Below, one piece after another: positions 45,963 to 55,150 of a stretch of 64,000 nt of DNA. The position numbers were made by a program, and so were the translations under genes. Position 1 is the stretch's first letter. Every line of letters begins with the position of its first letter. The stretch is from Micromonospora phaseoli (GTDB lineage: Bacteria > Actinomycetota > Actinomycetes > Mycobacteriales > Micromonosporaceae): contig NZ_FNYV01000004.1 of assembly GCF_900109115.1 (NCBI RefSeq), forward strand, positions 434,001-498,000, written 5' to 3'. Under the pieces are notes generated by a model. The model had not been told where the DNA came from. It saw nothing but the letters and a program-made list of their open reading frames with translations, and made no database searches.

Positions 45963-47400
45963 CTGGCTGGCCGGCCGGCTCCGGTCCGCGGCGCGCGCCG
46001 CGGACCGCTTCGCCGGTGCCCTCGACACCTCCCCCACCCCTACTCCCGACCCGCCACTCGCCGGTGTTGGCTCGGATCGACGGCCCGGCCAGCCACCGGA
46101 GCACTGGCTGCAGGTGGTCGCGGCGCACGCCCCCGGCCTGCTGCGCGACCTCACCGTGGACCTGCCGTCCGCCCCGGCGGCCCCGGACTGGCCGGACAGC
46201 GGTGGGCCAGACGGCGGTGAAGCCAACGGTGGCGGAACTGACGGCGGGGGGACGGGCGGCGGCGGGACGGGCGGCGGGGGCCCGGACCGGGGCCGTCCCG
46301 GCGGCCGGTCGGGCGCCGGCGACCATCCGGGTTCGCGTCACACGCCCAGGTCCCCGGCCGGGGCAGCAGATCCGGCCGAGGACCGGGCCGGCACACCCGC
46401 CGCCACGTCCTTTGCGCTGCTTCAACCGACGCAACACCCGCTGTCCGGACACCGGATGCCGGGCGACACGTGGAGTGAAGCAGCGCAACGGGATGGCGCG
46501 GGAGTACCTCGGCCCGGATCGGGGACGGCCGGCGCTGCCATGCCGGAACAGACCTCCCACCGGCCGACCCGGCTGGGCGGTCGGCCCCCGCAGTTGGCGA
46601 CGCGAGGTCCGGCGGGTGAGGCCGAAACAGCTGATGCCGGTGACCGGTTGCCCCCGACCGGTTTCGGGACGGTCGCGCCGGTCGATGCCCGGTCCGGGCC
46701 GACGAACACGTCGGCGAGGTCGGCTCGGTCCCCGGCGCGAGCCCACCTGAGCCTGGCACCGCAGCCGCGCCCGGCGGATCCGGACACCACGAAACCACGC
46801 TCAGGCGCGGCCGGGCCGGGCCTGCCCGCCACCGGCGCGAGCCCGCACCCCGGCGCAGGCCCACACTCTGCGGCGGGCCCGCGCCCGGACGGATCGGCTC
46901 GGCTCGACGCCGGACAGCTGCGGCCCGCGAGGGAATCGGCGCACCGGCCGGCGACGACCGGGTCGCCGCAGGGCAACCCCGTTGCTCGGCACGTCGGCGA
47001 CCATCACCTGAGGGCTGGGGACGCTGCCCCGGGCCGGGGCGGCGGGAGCGGAAGCCCCTTCCCGGCCCGCGGTCAACTACCGCCCGGCGACGGGCTCTGG
47101 CCAGGTAGCGGACCCACGGCCGGCGACGGGCGGTGGACGCGCAGCGGACCACCCGCCAGGCTCCCCGCCCGTGACGGGCGCCGGCCCGACGACAGCCCCC
47201 CGACCGACGACAGTCGCCGCGCCGGGACGGGGCGACCGTCCTGGCCGGAACTGGAGACGCAAACCTCGCACGGTGGACGGGGTCACCCCGATCCGTGGCC
47301 GCCCCTTCCCGACGACCGGGCACTGTGGTCGCCACCCGACCCGGGTCGGCCGGACGCCGAACGTCTGCGCCGGCTCGACAGCGAGCAGGCGGGTGGCTGA
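45937..47400 (+). CDS. long disordered protein of the injection-system operon
   Basis: Protein of 487 residues. A short basic N-terminus with a helix (WLAGRLRSAARAADRFAGAL) and a segment APGLLRDLTVDLPSAP precede about 300 residues of low-complexity Gly/Pro/Arg/Ser sequence, including a GGGT-type repeat. A conserved-looking C-terminus follows (HPDPWPPLPDDRALWSPP, ERLRRLDSEQAGG). It overlaps the tube gene by 26 bases and the Pvc7-like gene by one base, so translation of this frame is supported by coupling. The place corresponds to the small Pvc6-like gene of other systems, but here greatly enlarged. Function unknown. Confidence 0.7.
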   Translation: MVPRRRPRSWLAGRLRSAARAADRFAGALDTSPTPTPDPPLAGVGSDRRPGQPPEHWLQVVAAHAPGLLRDLTVDLPSAPAAPDWPDSGGPDGGEANGGGTDGGGTGGGGTGGGGPDRGRPGGRSGAGDHPGSRHTPRSPAGAADPAEDRAGTPAATSFALLQPTQHPLSGHRMPGDTWSEAAQRDGAGVPRPGSGTAGAAMPEQTSHRPTRLGGRPPQLATRGPAGEAETADAGDRLPPTGFGTVAPVDARSGPTNTSARSARSPARAHLSLAPQPRPADPDTTKPRSGAAGPGLPATGASPHPGAGPHSAAGPRPDGSARLDAGQLRPARESAHRPATTGSPQGNPVARHVGDHHLRAGDAAPGRGGGSGSPFPARGQLPPGDGLWPGSGPTAGDGRWTRSGPPARLPARDGRRPDDSPPTDDSRRAGTGRPSWPELETQTSHGGRGHPDPWPPLPDDRALWSPPDPGRPDAERLRRLDSEQAGG

Positions 47401-48182
47401 TGGAACGCGTCGCCTTCCTCATCGACACCACCGGCGAGCGGATCGACTGCCTGCTCAACCCCGAGACCGTCCAGGTGACCCGGCTCGCCGGGATCCGGCC
47501 CCGAGGCAGCGCCGGCAGCCAGCTCACCGGCGCCGGGCTGGCCGACGACCCGCTGGTCTTCACCGGCGGTGGCCGCACCGAACTCATCCTCGACCTGCTC
47601 TTCGACACCGACTTCGCCGAGGGCCAGGTCCGCCCCGCCGACGTGCGGGCCCTGACCCGCCCACTGTGGATGCTGGCGGAGAACTCGGCGGTCGAGCACG
47701 GGTGGCTGCGGCCGCCACTGGTCCGGCTGGTCTGGGGCAAGACATGGAACGTACCCGGCGTGATCGTCGCCGTCGCGGAGCGCTTCGACGCCTTCACCGC
47801 CACCGGATCGCCGCGCCGCTCCTGGCTGCGGCTCAAGCTGGTCCGGGTGGCGGAGGACGTCAATCGGGCCCAGGAGGGCTTCGCCGAGGAGTTGTCCGCC
47901 GCACAGACCCCGGCCGTCGCGCCCGGCACGGCCGTGGTGGCCGCCGGCGACGGCACCGCCGCAGCCGACTCCTCGGGCGTACGCTTCGACCTGCTCGCCC
48001 ACGACGCGTTGGGCTCCCCGCTGCGCTGGCGGCTGCTGGCCGAGCACAACCGGATCACCGACCCGCTCGCCGTGCCCGCCGGCACCGCCCTGGCCGTACC
48101 ACCGCTTCCCGGCACCGCGCCGGCCATGCCCGCGCTCGCCGTGCCACCGCTCTCCGGCATCGTCGGCGGGAGCGGGTCGTGA
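47400..48182 (+). CDS. Pvc7-like baseplate/tube-linking protein with LysM-like end
   Basis: Protein of 260 residues. The N-terminal domain (VAFLIDTTGERIDCLLNPET, RTELILDLLFDTDF, RPPLVRLVWGKTWNVPGVIV) matches the contractile-injection tube/baseplate connector domain of Pvc7. Near residues 195-235 lies a LysM-like module (VRFDLLAHDALGSPLRWRLL, then AEHNRITDPLAVPAGTALAV). In related systems it connects tube and spike. ATG overlaps the preceding stop (TGATG). Confidence 0.85.
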   Translation: MERVAFLIDTTGERIDCLLNPETVQVTRLAGIRPRGSAGSQLTGAGLADDPLVFTGGGRTELILDLLFDTDFAEGQVRPADVRALTRPLWMLAENSAVEHGWLRPPLVRLVWGKTWNVPGVIVAVAERFDAFTATGSPRRSWLRLKLVRVAEDVNRAQEGFAEELSAAQTPAVAPGTAVVAAGDGTAAADSSGVRFDLLAHDALGSPLRWRLLAEHNRITDPLAVPAGTALAVPPLPGTAPAMPALAVPPLSGIVGGSGS

Positions 48183-49774
48183 CCGCCGCCGCGCCCCGGG
48201 CGCTGACCGTGCTGCTCGACGCAGCGCCGCTACCCGACACGTTGCGCGGCCGGGTCAGCTCGCTGCGGGTGGCCGCCCGGCTGAACCGGCCCACCCAGTG
48301 CGAGGTGGCGCTGAGCGCCGACCCGGGCACCGCCGCGCTGACCGGGCCGGTCCGGGTCGGCGCGAGCCTCGACGTGCACCTCGACGGGCACCCGGAGGCG
48401 TTGTTCACCGGCGAGGTCACCGCCGTCGAGGTCGAGTACGCCGCCGACGGCGCCGCCACCGTACGGGTGCGCGGGTACGACGCGCTGCACCGACTGCGCA
48501 AGCGGCAGCGGCTGCGGGTCTTCGAGTCGGTCACCGCCGCCGATCTGGCCCGGGAACTCTGCGCCGACCTCGGGCTGCACGTCGACGCGCAGGTCGACGG
48601 GCCGCAACTGGACCGGCTGCCGCACCACCGACCCAGCGACCTGGACCTGCTGCTGGAGGTGACCGGCCGGGCCGGGCTGTACCTGAGCGTCGACGGTGCG
48701 GTACTGCGCCTGGTCACCCTGGACGGTCACGGCGAACCGATCCCGCTCGAACTGGGCCGCGACGTGCACGGCCTGCGGCTGTCGGTCAACGCCGACACCG
48801 CCGTCGAGGAGAGCGCGGCGCTGGGCTGGCACCCGCAGCGGGCCGAACCGATCGCCCAGAGCGCCGACACCCCCCGATGCGGGCGGGACACGGCGGTCCA
48901 GCCGAGCCCGGCCGACGTCGGCGCGGATGGCCCCCGTACCGCATTGGACCAACCGGGACGCAGCGACGACGAGATCGCCGCGCTGGCCCAGGCCCGGCTC
49001 GACGCCCGGGCCGCCGCGCTGGTCACCGCCGAGGGAACGGCCGAGGGGGATCCCGCGCTGCGGCCCGGCCGCCGGATCCGGCTGACCGGCGTCGCCGAGG
49101 CGGTGGCCGGCACGTACGTGTTGACCGAGGTGGTGCACACCGTCGACGCCAACGGCCACCTGAGCCGCTTCTCCACCGTGCCGCCACCGGTACCGCCCGC
49201 CGGGCTACCCACCCCGGCGGTGGTCACCCTCGGCACCGTCACCGACGTCACCGACCCCGACGGGTTGGGTCGGGTACGGGTGCACCTGCCGGCGTACGGC
49301 GGGGCGGACGCCGGTTGGCTGGCGGTGCTGTGCCCGGGAGCGGGCCGGGGCAAGGGACTGGTGGCGCTGCCCGATCCGCAGGACAGCGTGCTGGTGGCGC
49401 TGCCCGGTGGCGAACCCGCCTCCGGTGTGGTGCTCGGCTCGCTGTTCGGCACCGTCGAGCCGTACGACACCGGGGTGGACGACGGGCGGGCCCGACGCTG
49501 GTCACTCCGGACCGCGGGGGGCCAGCAGGTGGTGGTCGACGACGTGGCGCGCAGCCTGCGGTTGAGCACCGACGCCGGCAGTTGGCTGGAGCTGACTCCG
49601 CAACTGGCCACCCTGCACGCCGCCACCGACATGGTGCTCTCTGCCCCGGGCCGGGCGATGGTCATCCGGGCCCGCAGCGTCGACTTCCTGCACGCCGAGA
49701 CGGTCGAGGATCCGGAGACCGCCGCAGAGCGGGCCCGCGTCCTGGCCCGCGCCCATCACGAAGGAGGCGGTTGA
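48179..49774 (+). CDS. VgrG/gp5-gp27-like spike protein (Pvc8-like)
   Basis: Trimeric hub-spike of 531 residues that forms the puncturing tip base. The first 330 residues are gp27-like (YDALHRLRKRQRLRVFESVT, phage late control D-type). The OB-fold base with LGTVTDVTDPDGLGRVRVHL and VALPDPQDSVLVALPGGEPA near residues 345-420 is followed by a beta-helix-like spike (RRWSLRTAGGQQVVVDDVAR, LELTPQLATLHAATDMVLSA). Typical length for eCIS spikes. GTG start overlaps the previous stop by four bases. Confidence 0.9.
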   Translation: MTAAAPRALTVLLDAAPLPDTLRGRVSSLRVAARLNRPTQCEVALSADPGTAALTGPVRVGASLDVHLDGHPEALFTGEVTAVEVEYAADGAATVRVRGYDALHRLRKRQRLRVFESVTAADLARELCADLGLHVDAQVDGPQLDRLPHHRPSDLDLLLEVTGRAGLYLSVDGAVLRLVTLDGHGEPIPLELGRDVHGLRLSVNADTAVEESAALGWHPQRAEPIAQSADTPRCGRDTAVQPSPADVGADGPRTALDQPGRSDDEIAALAQARLDARAAALVTAEGTAEGDPALRPGRRIRLTGVAEAVAGTYVLTEVVHTVDANGHLSRFSTVPPPVPPAGLPTPAVVTLGTVTDVTDPDGLGRVRVHLPAYGGADAGWLAVLCPGAGRGKGLVALPDPQDSVLVALPGGEPASGVVLGSLFGTVEPYDTGVDDGRARRWSLRTAGGQQVVVDDVARSLRLSTDAGSWLELTPQLATLHAATDMVLSAPGRAMVIRARSVDFLHAETVEDPETAAERARVLARAHHEGGG

Positions 49775-50112
49775 TGCGCTGGATCCATCGCGACTCGGTG
49801 ATCAGGTGCAGCCACGACGGCCGGGTCCGCAACCAGGCGTCCCAGCGGTGGGTCAGCGTGGCCGGCGTACCGGTGCTGGTGGCCGACGACCCGAAGGGTC
49901 GGGAGATCGTCGCCTGCCCGAACTACGGCACCACGGTCAAGCCGTGCACCGGGACCGAGCCGGTGCGCGCCGGCTACAGCGACTGGGTACGCGTCGGTGG
50001 TCAACGGGTGGTGCTGTCCCACCTGTCGGGGTTCACCAACGGCAGCCCACCCGGCCAGTTCACCTACCGGGTGCGCGATCCCCGGCAGCGCTTCGTGGGG
50101 GCCGACCGGTGA
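49774..50112 (+). CDS. probable spike-tip protein (PAAR-like position)
   Basis: Protein of 112 residues starting MRWIHRDSVIRCSHDGRVRNQ. It has four cysteines (RCSHDG, VACPNYG, VKPCTG) and an ordered beta-strand pattern ending LSGFTNGSPPGQFTYRV. Its place directly after the spike gene is that of PAAR/Pvc10-type tip-sharpening proteins, but the sequence is not a textbook PAAR repeat. The assignment is from location plus size. ATG overlaps the spike stop. Confidence 0.7.
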   Translation: MRWIHRDSVIRCSHDGRVRNQASQRWVSVAGVPVLVADDPKGREIVACPNYGTTVKPCTGTEPVRAGYSDWVRVGGQRVVLSHLSGFTNGSPPGQFTYRVRDPRQRFVGADR

Positions 50113-50570
50113 GGGCGATCCGGTTCCTCGGTGCCGGCTTCGACCCGGGCCAGGGCGGCGGGTTGGGGTTGACCGCGGCCGGCGGGCTGGCCATGACCGA
50201 CGGCGACGAGACGGTACGCCAGGCGCTGTTCCTGCTGCTGTCCACCACCCCGGGTGAACGACTGATGCGGCCCGGGTACGGCTCACGCCTGCACCGGCTC
50301 GTCTTCGCACCGAACGACGACACCACCGCCGGGCTGGCCATCCACTACGTACGCGCGGCCATCGCCCGCTGGGAGCCGCGCATCGACGTGCTCGATGTCG
50401 ACGCCGGTCCCGACCCGGACGACCCGTGGCGTCTGGTGATCCGGCTGGACTACCGGATCCGGGCCAGCCTCACCCCCGGTCAACTGGTCTTCTCCGTCGA
50501 CCTGCTGCCCGCAGACGACGAGCCGCCCGCCGGGCCGACACCCGATCCCGACGCCGAGGAGGCGCGATGA
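50109..50570 (+). CDS. GPW/gp25-family baseplate wedge protein (Pvc9-like)
   Basis: Baseplate wedge subunit of 153 residues with lysozyme-like gp25 fold that seeds sheath assembly. The family signature is clear: ETVRQALFLLLSTTPGERLMRPGYGSRLHRLVF, and LRYRI-type strands near VIRLDYRIRAS. GTG start overlaps the preceding stop, and its own stop overlaps the baseplate J start. Confidence 0.9.
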   Translation: MRAIRFLGAGFDPGQGGGLGLTAAGGLAMTDGDETVRQALFLLLSTTPGERLMRPGYGSRLHRLVFAPNDDTTAGLAIHYVRAAIARWEPRIDVLDVDAGPDPDDPWRLVIRLDYRIRASLTPGQLVFSVDLLPADDEPPAGPTPDPDAEEAR

Positions 50571-53176
50571 CGCTGCCCGTGCCGCACCTGGACGACCGGA
50601 CGTTCCTCGACCTGGTGACCGAGGCCCGGGACCGGATCCGGCAGTCCTGCCCCGGCTGGACCGACCTGTCCGCGCACGATCCCGGTGTCGCGCTGCTGGA
50701 GGCGTTCGCCCACCTCACCGAGGTGATGATCTATCGGTTGAACCAGCTGCCGGAGAAGGCGTACGTCTCCTTCCTCAACCTGCTCGGGGTGACCCGGCAC
50801 CCGCCGGCGGCGGCCTGGGCGGACGTCCGGTTCACCCGCACCAGCGCCGACGACACCCCGCTGCGGATCCCGGCCGGCACCCGGGTGGCCGCGGCCCGGG
50901 GTGCCGACCCACGGCCGGTCGTCTTCGTCACCTGCGAGCCGGCGCTGCTGGCCGCCGGGCAACGTGAGGTGACCGTCCGGATGCACCACTGCGAGCCGGT
51001 CGAGGCGGAGCTGCTGGGCGTGGGCACCGGGCAGCCGGGGCAGGTGCTGCGCGCCGAACGGGCGCCGCTGGCGCGTACCGCCGAAGCGCTGGACCTGCTG
51101 CTCGGCGTCGAGGTGCCGGCCGGGTCGGTGGAGCTGGGGGCGGCGGCCCGGGAACACGACGGGCGCACCTTCGAGATCTGGCGCGCGGTGGACAGCTTCG
51201 CCGGTCTCGGCCCGCAGGACAAGGCGTACCTGGTGGACCGGTGCTCGGGCACGGTGACCTTCGCCCCGGCGCTGGACCTGCGGGCGCCGTCCGACGGTAC
51301 GCCCGACGGGTCGCCGGCCGTCGCGGACGGACCGGTCGCGGCGGTGCCGCCCGCCGGGCGGCAGGTGCGGCTGTGGTACCGCGCCGGCGGCGGCCCCACC
51401 GGCAACGTGGCGGCGGGCACCTTGACCAGCCTGCGTGACGCGCTGCCCGGGGTGAAGGTGGTCAACCCGCGGCCCGCGGCCGGCGGCCGGGAGCTGGAGG
51501 CCATGGAGTCGGTGCTGCTGCGGGGGCCGTACGCGTTCTTCGCCCAGCAGCGCGCGGTGACCGCCCGGGACTTCGAGGTGCTGGCCACCGCCTCCGGCGG
51601 GGTGAGCCGGGCCCGTGCCTTCACCCGGGCCGCCGTCTACAGCTTCGCCCGGCCCGGCGAGGTGGAGGTGGTGCTGGTGCCGTACGTGCCGGCCGACGCC
51701 CGGCCCGGCGGCCAACTGCCGGTGGCGGTGCTGCGCGAACACGAGGTGCAGGAGGCTCGGCTGCGGGTCGAGGCGGACCTGGAGCGCCGCCGCTCGCTGG
51801 GCACCACCTGCCGGGCCTCGTGGGCACGGTACAAGGCGGTGTCGATCCGGGCCCGGGTGGTGGTCCGCCGGGAGGAGGACGTCGAGGCGGTACGCCGGCG
51901 CATCCACGACCGGCTGCACCAGACACTCAGCCCACTGCCGACCGCGCTCAACCCGGCCGGCTGGGCGTTCGGCGAGCCCCTGCGGGCGTCCAACGTGTAC
52001 CGGCTGCTGGAGCATGCCGAACCGGGGGTGCGCTACGTCGAGTCCGTGCGGTTCGTGGTGGACGAGGCGCCGGACAACCAGGTGCGTACGCTCGCCGCCG
52101 ACGAGTACCAGCCCCGGACCTGGTACGCCGGCAGCGGTGCGGTGCTGTTCCGGTCGACCAACGCGGGGGCCGGTTGGGAGCCGGCGGGACGCTTCGATGG
52201 GGAGACCGTGCAGCGGGTCGCGCCCGCACCCGCTCCGGTCCGGCCGGGCATCGTGCCCCGCCCCGGCTCGGTGGCGGTGGCCACCGTACGCGCCGGTGGC
52301 GGTTCCCGGGTACATCTGAGCACCGATCTGGGTGAGTCCTGGTCGTTGCTGACGGACCTGGACTCGCGGATCAGCGACCTGGCGTGGATCGACCGGGACG
52401 GCGCGGGTGCGCTGCTGGTCGCCACCGACACCGGCCTGTACGAGGTCTCCCTGCTGCCCGGCGCGGTGCCGTTGCAGATCCTGGTCGACCCGGCCGACGC
52501 CGACCGGGGCTTCTACGCGGTACGGGCGTTCGTCTCCGAGCGCGGCGCCCCCGGCGTGGCGGTGGCGGCCCAGGCCGGTTTCGGGGTGTACCTGTCCGGC
52601 AACGCCGGCCGCCCCGGCAGCTTCAGCCACGTCGGCCTGGCCAACGTCGACAACCGGGTCCTCACCGTGCAGTACGACGGCCCGGCCACCCTGCTGTGGA
52701 GCGGCGCCGGTGAGCCCGATCCGAAGAAGCCCGGACAGGGCTGCTTCCGGGCCCGGCTCTTCGAATCCGATGTGAAGTGGCAGGCGGTGCAGGCGGGCTG
52801 GGTCGGCGGCACCTGCCGCAACCTCGCCTTCAGCGGCACCCTCGCGTTGGCCGCCACGCAGAGCGGCGGAGTGCTGCGGCTGGACACCCTGGCGGCGCAG
52901 CCGCAGTGGGCGTCGGTGTCGGTCAACTGCGGGCTGCCGCTGCGCGACCGCACCCGGTTCGTGCCGGTGGACGCGGTCGCCGCCACCGCCGGGGCGGAGC
53001 GGCTGGTGCTGGCCAGCGGCGAGCGCGGCGTGTACCGCAGCGCCGACGCGGTGGACTGGTCGGCCAGCGCCAACCAGGCCACCGCCGATGTGGTGACCGT
53101 TCCCGACACCTGGCTGCTCTGCTCCGGCGAGCACGACATCGAGGTGGTGCGGCAGGATGCGTCGACCGGGCATTGA
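50567..53176 (+). CDS. baseplate J-like protein fused to a C-terminal beta-propeller
   Basis: Baseplate wedge protein (gp6/J, Pvc11-like) of 869 residues. Residues about 1-510 carry the J-type features: DLSAHDPGVALLEAFAHLTE, MIYRLNQLPEKAYVSFLNLL and the C-terminal wedge part VSIRARVVVRREEDVEAVRR. After about residue 515 a second module starts (RTWYAGSGAVLFRSTNAGAG) with repeated Asp-box-like turns (STNAGAGW, STDLGESW, RSADAVDW), a sialidase/BNR-type beta-propeller of about 350 residues. Ordinary J proteins lack it. ATG overlaps the gp25 stop. Confidence 0.88.
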   Translation: MTLPVPHLDDRTFLDLVTEARDRIRQSCPGWTDLSAHDPGVALLEAFAHLTEVMIYRLNQLPEKAYVSFLNLLGVTRHPPAAAWADVRFTRTSADDTPLRIPAGTRVAAARGADPRPVVFVTCEPALLAAGQREVTVRMHHCEPVEAELLGVGTGQPGQVLRAERAPLARTAEALDLLLGVEVPAGSVELGAAAREHDGRTFEIWRAVDSFAGLGPQDKAYLVDRCSGTVTFAPALDLRAPSDGTPDGSPAVADGPVAAVPPAGRQVRLWYRAGGGPTGNVAAGTLTSLRDALPGVKVVNPRPAAGGRELEAMESVLLRGPYAFFAQQRAVTARDFEVLATASGGVSRARAFTRAAVYSFARPGEVEVVLVPYVPADARPGGQLPVAVLREHEVQEARLRVEADLERRRSLGTTCRASWARYKAVSIRARVVVRREEDVEAVRRRIHDRLHQTLSPLPTALNPAGWAFGEPLRASNVYRLLEHAEPGVRYVESVRFVVDEAPDNQVRTLAADEYQPRTWYAGSGAVLFRSTNAGAGWEPAGRFDGETVQRVAPAPAPVRPGIVPRPGSVAVATVRAGGGSRVHLSTDLGESWSLLTDLDSRISDLAWIDRDGAGALLVATDTGLYEVSLLPGAVPLQILVDPADADRGFYAVRAFVSERGAPGVAVAAQAGFGVYLSGNAGRPGSFSHVGLANVDNRVLTVQYDGPATLLWSGAGEPDPKKPGQGCFRARLFESDVKWQAVQAGWVGGTCRNLAFSGTLALAATQSGGVLRLDTLAAQPQWASVSVNCGLPLRDRTRFVPVDAVAATAGAERLVLASGERGVYRSADAVDWSASANQATADVVTVPDTWLLCSGEHDIEVVRQDASTGH

Positions 53177-53768
53177 GCGGCTGCTGCCGGCGGCCTACCA
53201 GCGGGCCTGCGTGCCGGGCAGCGTGCTGTGGGCGCTGCTGGACGTGATGGAGGCGCTGCACGCCCCGGACGAGGCGGTGCTGGCCGAGGTCGACGCGCTG
53301 TTCGCGCCCTACCAGGCGCCCGGCCCGATGGTGGCCTACCTGGCCCGGTGGGTGGCGATGGACCACGTGGTCGCCGTACCCCGGCGGGACGCGCCACTGC
53401 CGCTGCCGCTGAGCCGGCTACGCGATCTGGTGGCGCACGGCGCGCTGCTGGCGTCCTGGCGGGGCACCCCGTACGGGCTGCGCACCGCCCTGGAGTTGGC
53501 GACCGGGGTCACCGGTTTCGTCCTCGACGAGCCGGCCGAGCAGCCGTTCCACGTGGTGGTCCGGGTACCCGCGACCGCCGCCGACCAGTTGGCCCTGGTC
53601 AGCCGCATCGTCGAGGCGGAGAAGCCGGTCGCCGTCACCGCCGAGATCACCATCGAGGATTCCCCAGCGGAGCGCGCGGTCGGCCGGGCCAGCGTCCCGT
53701 CCCCGCCCGTCGGCCCCACCCCCGTCGTCCCCACCTCCGCCGATCCCGCTCCCGAGGAGCCGTCATGA
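53157..53768 (+). CDS. phage tail protein I-like baseplate protein (Pvc12-like)
   Basis: Protein of 203 residues. The opening [20 protein letters not shown], the middle [20 protein letters not shown] with GVTGFVLDE and the [15 protein letters not shown] ending match the tail protein I/Pvc12 family that links baseplate to fibres. A Pro-rich tail of about 30 residues closes the protein. It overlaps the J gene by 20 bases. Confidence 0.85.
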   Translation: MRRPGIERLLPAAYQRACVPGSVLWALLDVMEALHAPDEAVLAEVDALFAPYQAPGPMVAYLARWVAMDHVVAVPRRDAPLPLPLSRLRDLVAHGALLASWRGTPYGLRTALELATGVTGFVLDEPAEQPFHVVVRVPATAADQLALVSRIVEAEKPVAVTAEITIEDSPAERAVGRASVPSPPVGPTPVVPTSADPAPEEPS

Positions 53769-54688
53769 CCACCGAATGGACCGTCGTCGCCGCCGCCGAA
53801 CAGTTCACCCTGGACGCCCGCAACACCGGTGAGCTGACCTTCACCGTCTCCAACCCGGGTGTCGCGCCGGACACGGTGGTGTTCGACGTGGCACCCGGCG
53901 AGGGCACCCAACGGTCGTGGTTCACCGTCACCGAGCCACAGCGGGTGGTGCCCGGGCAGGGCTCCGTGTCGTTCCTGGTCCGGCTGGGCGTACCGCCGGG
54001 CACACCGTCGCGACGCTACGACATGACCGGGTTCGCGTACTCGGCGAACACCGCCCCCGAGGAGAGCTCCCGCTCCAGCGGCCGGGTCACCTACGAGGTG
54101 CGGGCGGTGGCGCCGCCGAAGCGGACGCCCTGGCCGTGGATTGCCGCGGCGGCAGCGCTGGTGCTGGTGGTCTCGGCGGTGGTGGTGTTCCTGGTCGCCC
54201 GCGACGACGAGCCGCCGCCGCAGTTGCGGGTGGTGACCTTCGAGGCGGAGAGCCTGGTGCCCGGGGCGCGGGTCGAGTCGCCGGCCGGCTCCGCGGCGAC
54301 CGTGGTGGCTCAGCCGAACTGCTGTGGGGTGACCTGGTCGCAGGACACCCAGCTGTTCTTCCAGGGCCGCGCGGTCAACGACCGGGTGACCGTGACGGTG
54401 GAGCTGCCCGCCGAGGCGACCTGGCAGTTCTCCGCCGTGCTGACCACTTCCTTCGACTACGCCAACACGGTGTTCCTGATCGACGGCCGGCAGGTCGGTG
54501 ACCCGTTCATCGGCTTCACCCCGAAGGTGCAGATCACCGACTGGGTCGACGTGGGTCGGGTGCGGCTCGGCCCCGGAGCCCACCAGATCACCCTGGTCGC
54601 GATCGGCAAGACGCAGAGCACGGACCGCTACTTCGCCGGCATCGACATGATCCGGTTCAGCGAGGTCCCCCCGGAGGACAAGCGGTGA
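53765..54688 (+). CDS. bitopic membrane protein: Ig-like domain, TM helix, carbohydrate-binding-like domain
   Basis: Protein of 307 residues without signal peptide. Residues about 10-115 form an Ig-like beta-sandwich ([20 protein letters not shown]). KRTPWPW then one transmembrane helix (about 122-145) follow. Positive residues before the helix predict the N-terminal domain inside and the C-terminus outside. The outer part ([17 protein letters not shown] to [18 protein letters not shown]) resembles CBM6/35-type carbohydrate-binding modules. The ATG overlaps the tail protein I stop, so it is coupled to the injection-system operon. A membrane or cell-wall docking role is inferred. Confidence 0.75.
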   Translation: MTTEWTVVAAAEQFTLDARNTGELTFTVSNPGVAPDTVVFDVAPGEGTQRSWFTVTEPQRVVPGQGSVSFLVRLGVPPGTPSRRYDMTGFAYSANTAPEESSRSSGRVTYEVRAVAPPKRTPWPWIAAAAALVLVVSAVVVFLVARDDEPPPQLRVVTFEAESLVPGARVESPAGSAATVVAQPNCCGVTWSQDTQLFFQGRAVNDRVTVTVELPAEATWQFSAVLTTSFDYANTVFLIDGRQVGDPFIGFTPKVQITDWVDVGRVRLGPGAHQITLVAIGKTQSTDRYFAGIDMIRFSEVPPEDKR

Positions 54689-55140
54689 GCGGTCAACAGA
54701 AGGCCCTGCTCGCCGCCCTCGGCGTACTGCTGGCGGTGCTGTTCGCGGTGGCCCTCGGCGCGGGATCCGGTGACCGGGGTGACCCGTCGGCCCGCAACCC
54801 GCTGGTCGAACTGCTCGGCCGGGTCGGTGGTGGCCGCGACACGGTCGACCCGGCGACCGTGGACGCGGACTGCGCGCAGGCGCCCGGCCGGCTGGTCGTC
54901 ACCGGCCGTTGTGCGCTGCGGGTGGCCGATCCGGGTGGACTGCGCACGCTGGTCCTGCGCAGCCCGGACGCGTTCACCGTGCAGGCCGGCGCCCCCGGTG
55001 ACGCCGACTTCACCGTCACCGATGAGGTCACGCCGGCCGACGACGGCAGCGGAGCGGAGGCCCGCATCGCCGTCGACCGGGCCAGCACGGTGCTGGTGAG
55101 CTGCCCCGGCGACTGCCTCATCACCGTCGCGCGGGACTGA
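54685..55140 (+). CDS. single-pass exported protein of the injection-system operon
   Basis: Protein of 151 residues with one N-terminal transmembrane helix ([21 protein letters not shown]) and a soluble extracytoplasmic domain of about 110 residues. The domain has four cysteines ([27 protein letters not shown]) that may form two disulfides. I do not recognise a family. ATG overlaps the preceding stop, so it is cotranscribed and translationally coupled. Confidence 0.75.
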   Translation: MSGQQKALLAALGVLLAVLFAVALGAGSGDRGDPSARNPLVELLGRVGGGRDTVDPATVDADCAQAPGRLVVTGRCALRVADPGGLRTLVLRSPDAFTVQAGAPGDADFTVTDEVTPADDGSGAEARIAVDRASTVLVSCPGDCLITVARD

Positions 55141-55150
55141 GGGGGCCGGG

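Noticed and set aside
46151..48160. Minus-strand open frame of 669 codons opposite the injection-system genes
   Set aside because: It is antisense to the coupled plus-strand genes, has low-complexity Pro/Arg/Ser translation and no ribosome site; long open frames on both strands are usual at this G+C.
50480..53173. Minus-strand open frame of 897 codons opposite baseplate J
   Set aside because: Translation is Gly/Arg/His-rich nonsense, while the plus strand encodes recognisable J and propeller domains.
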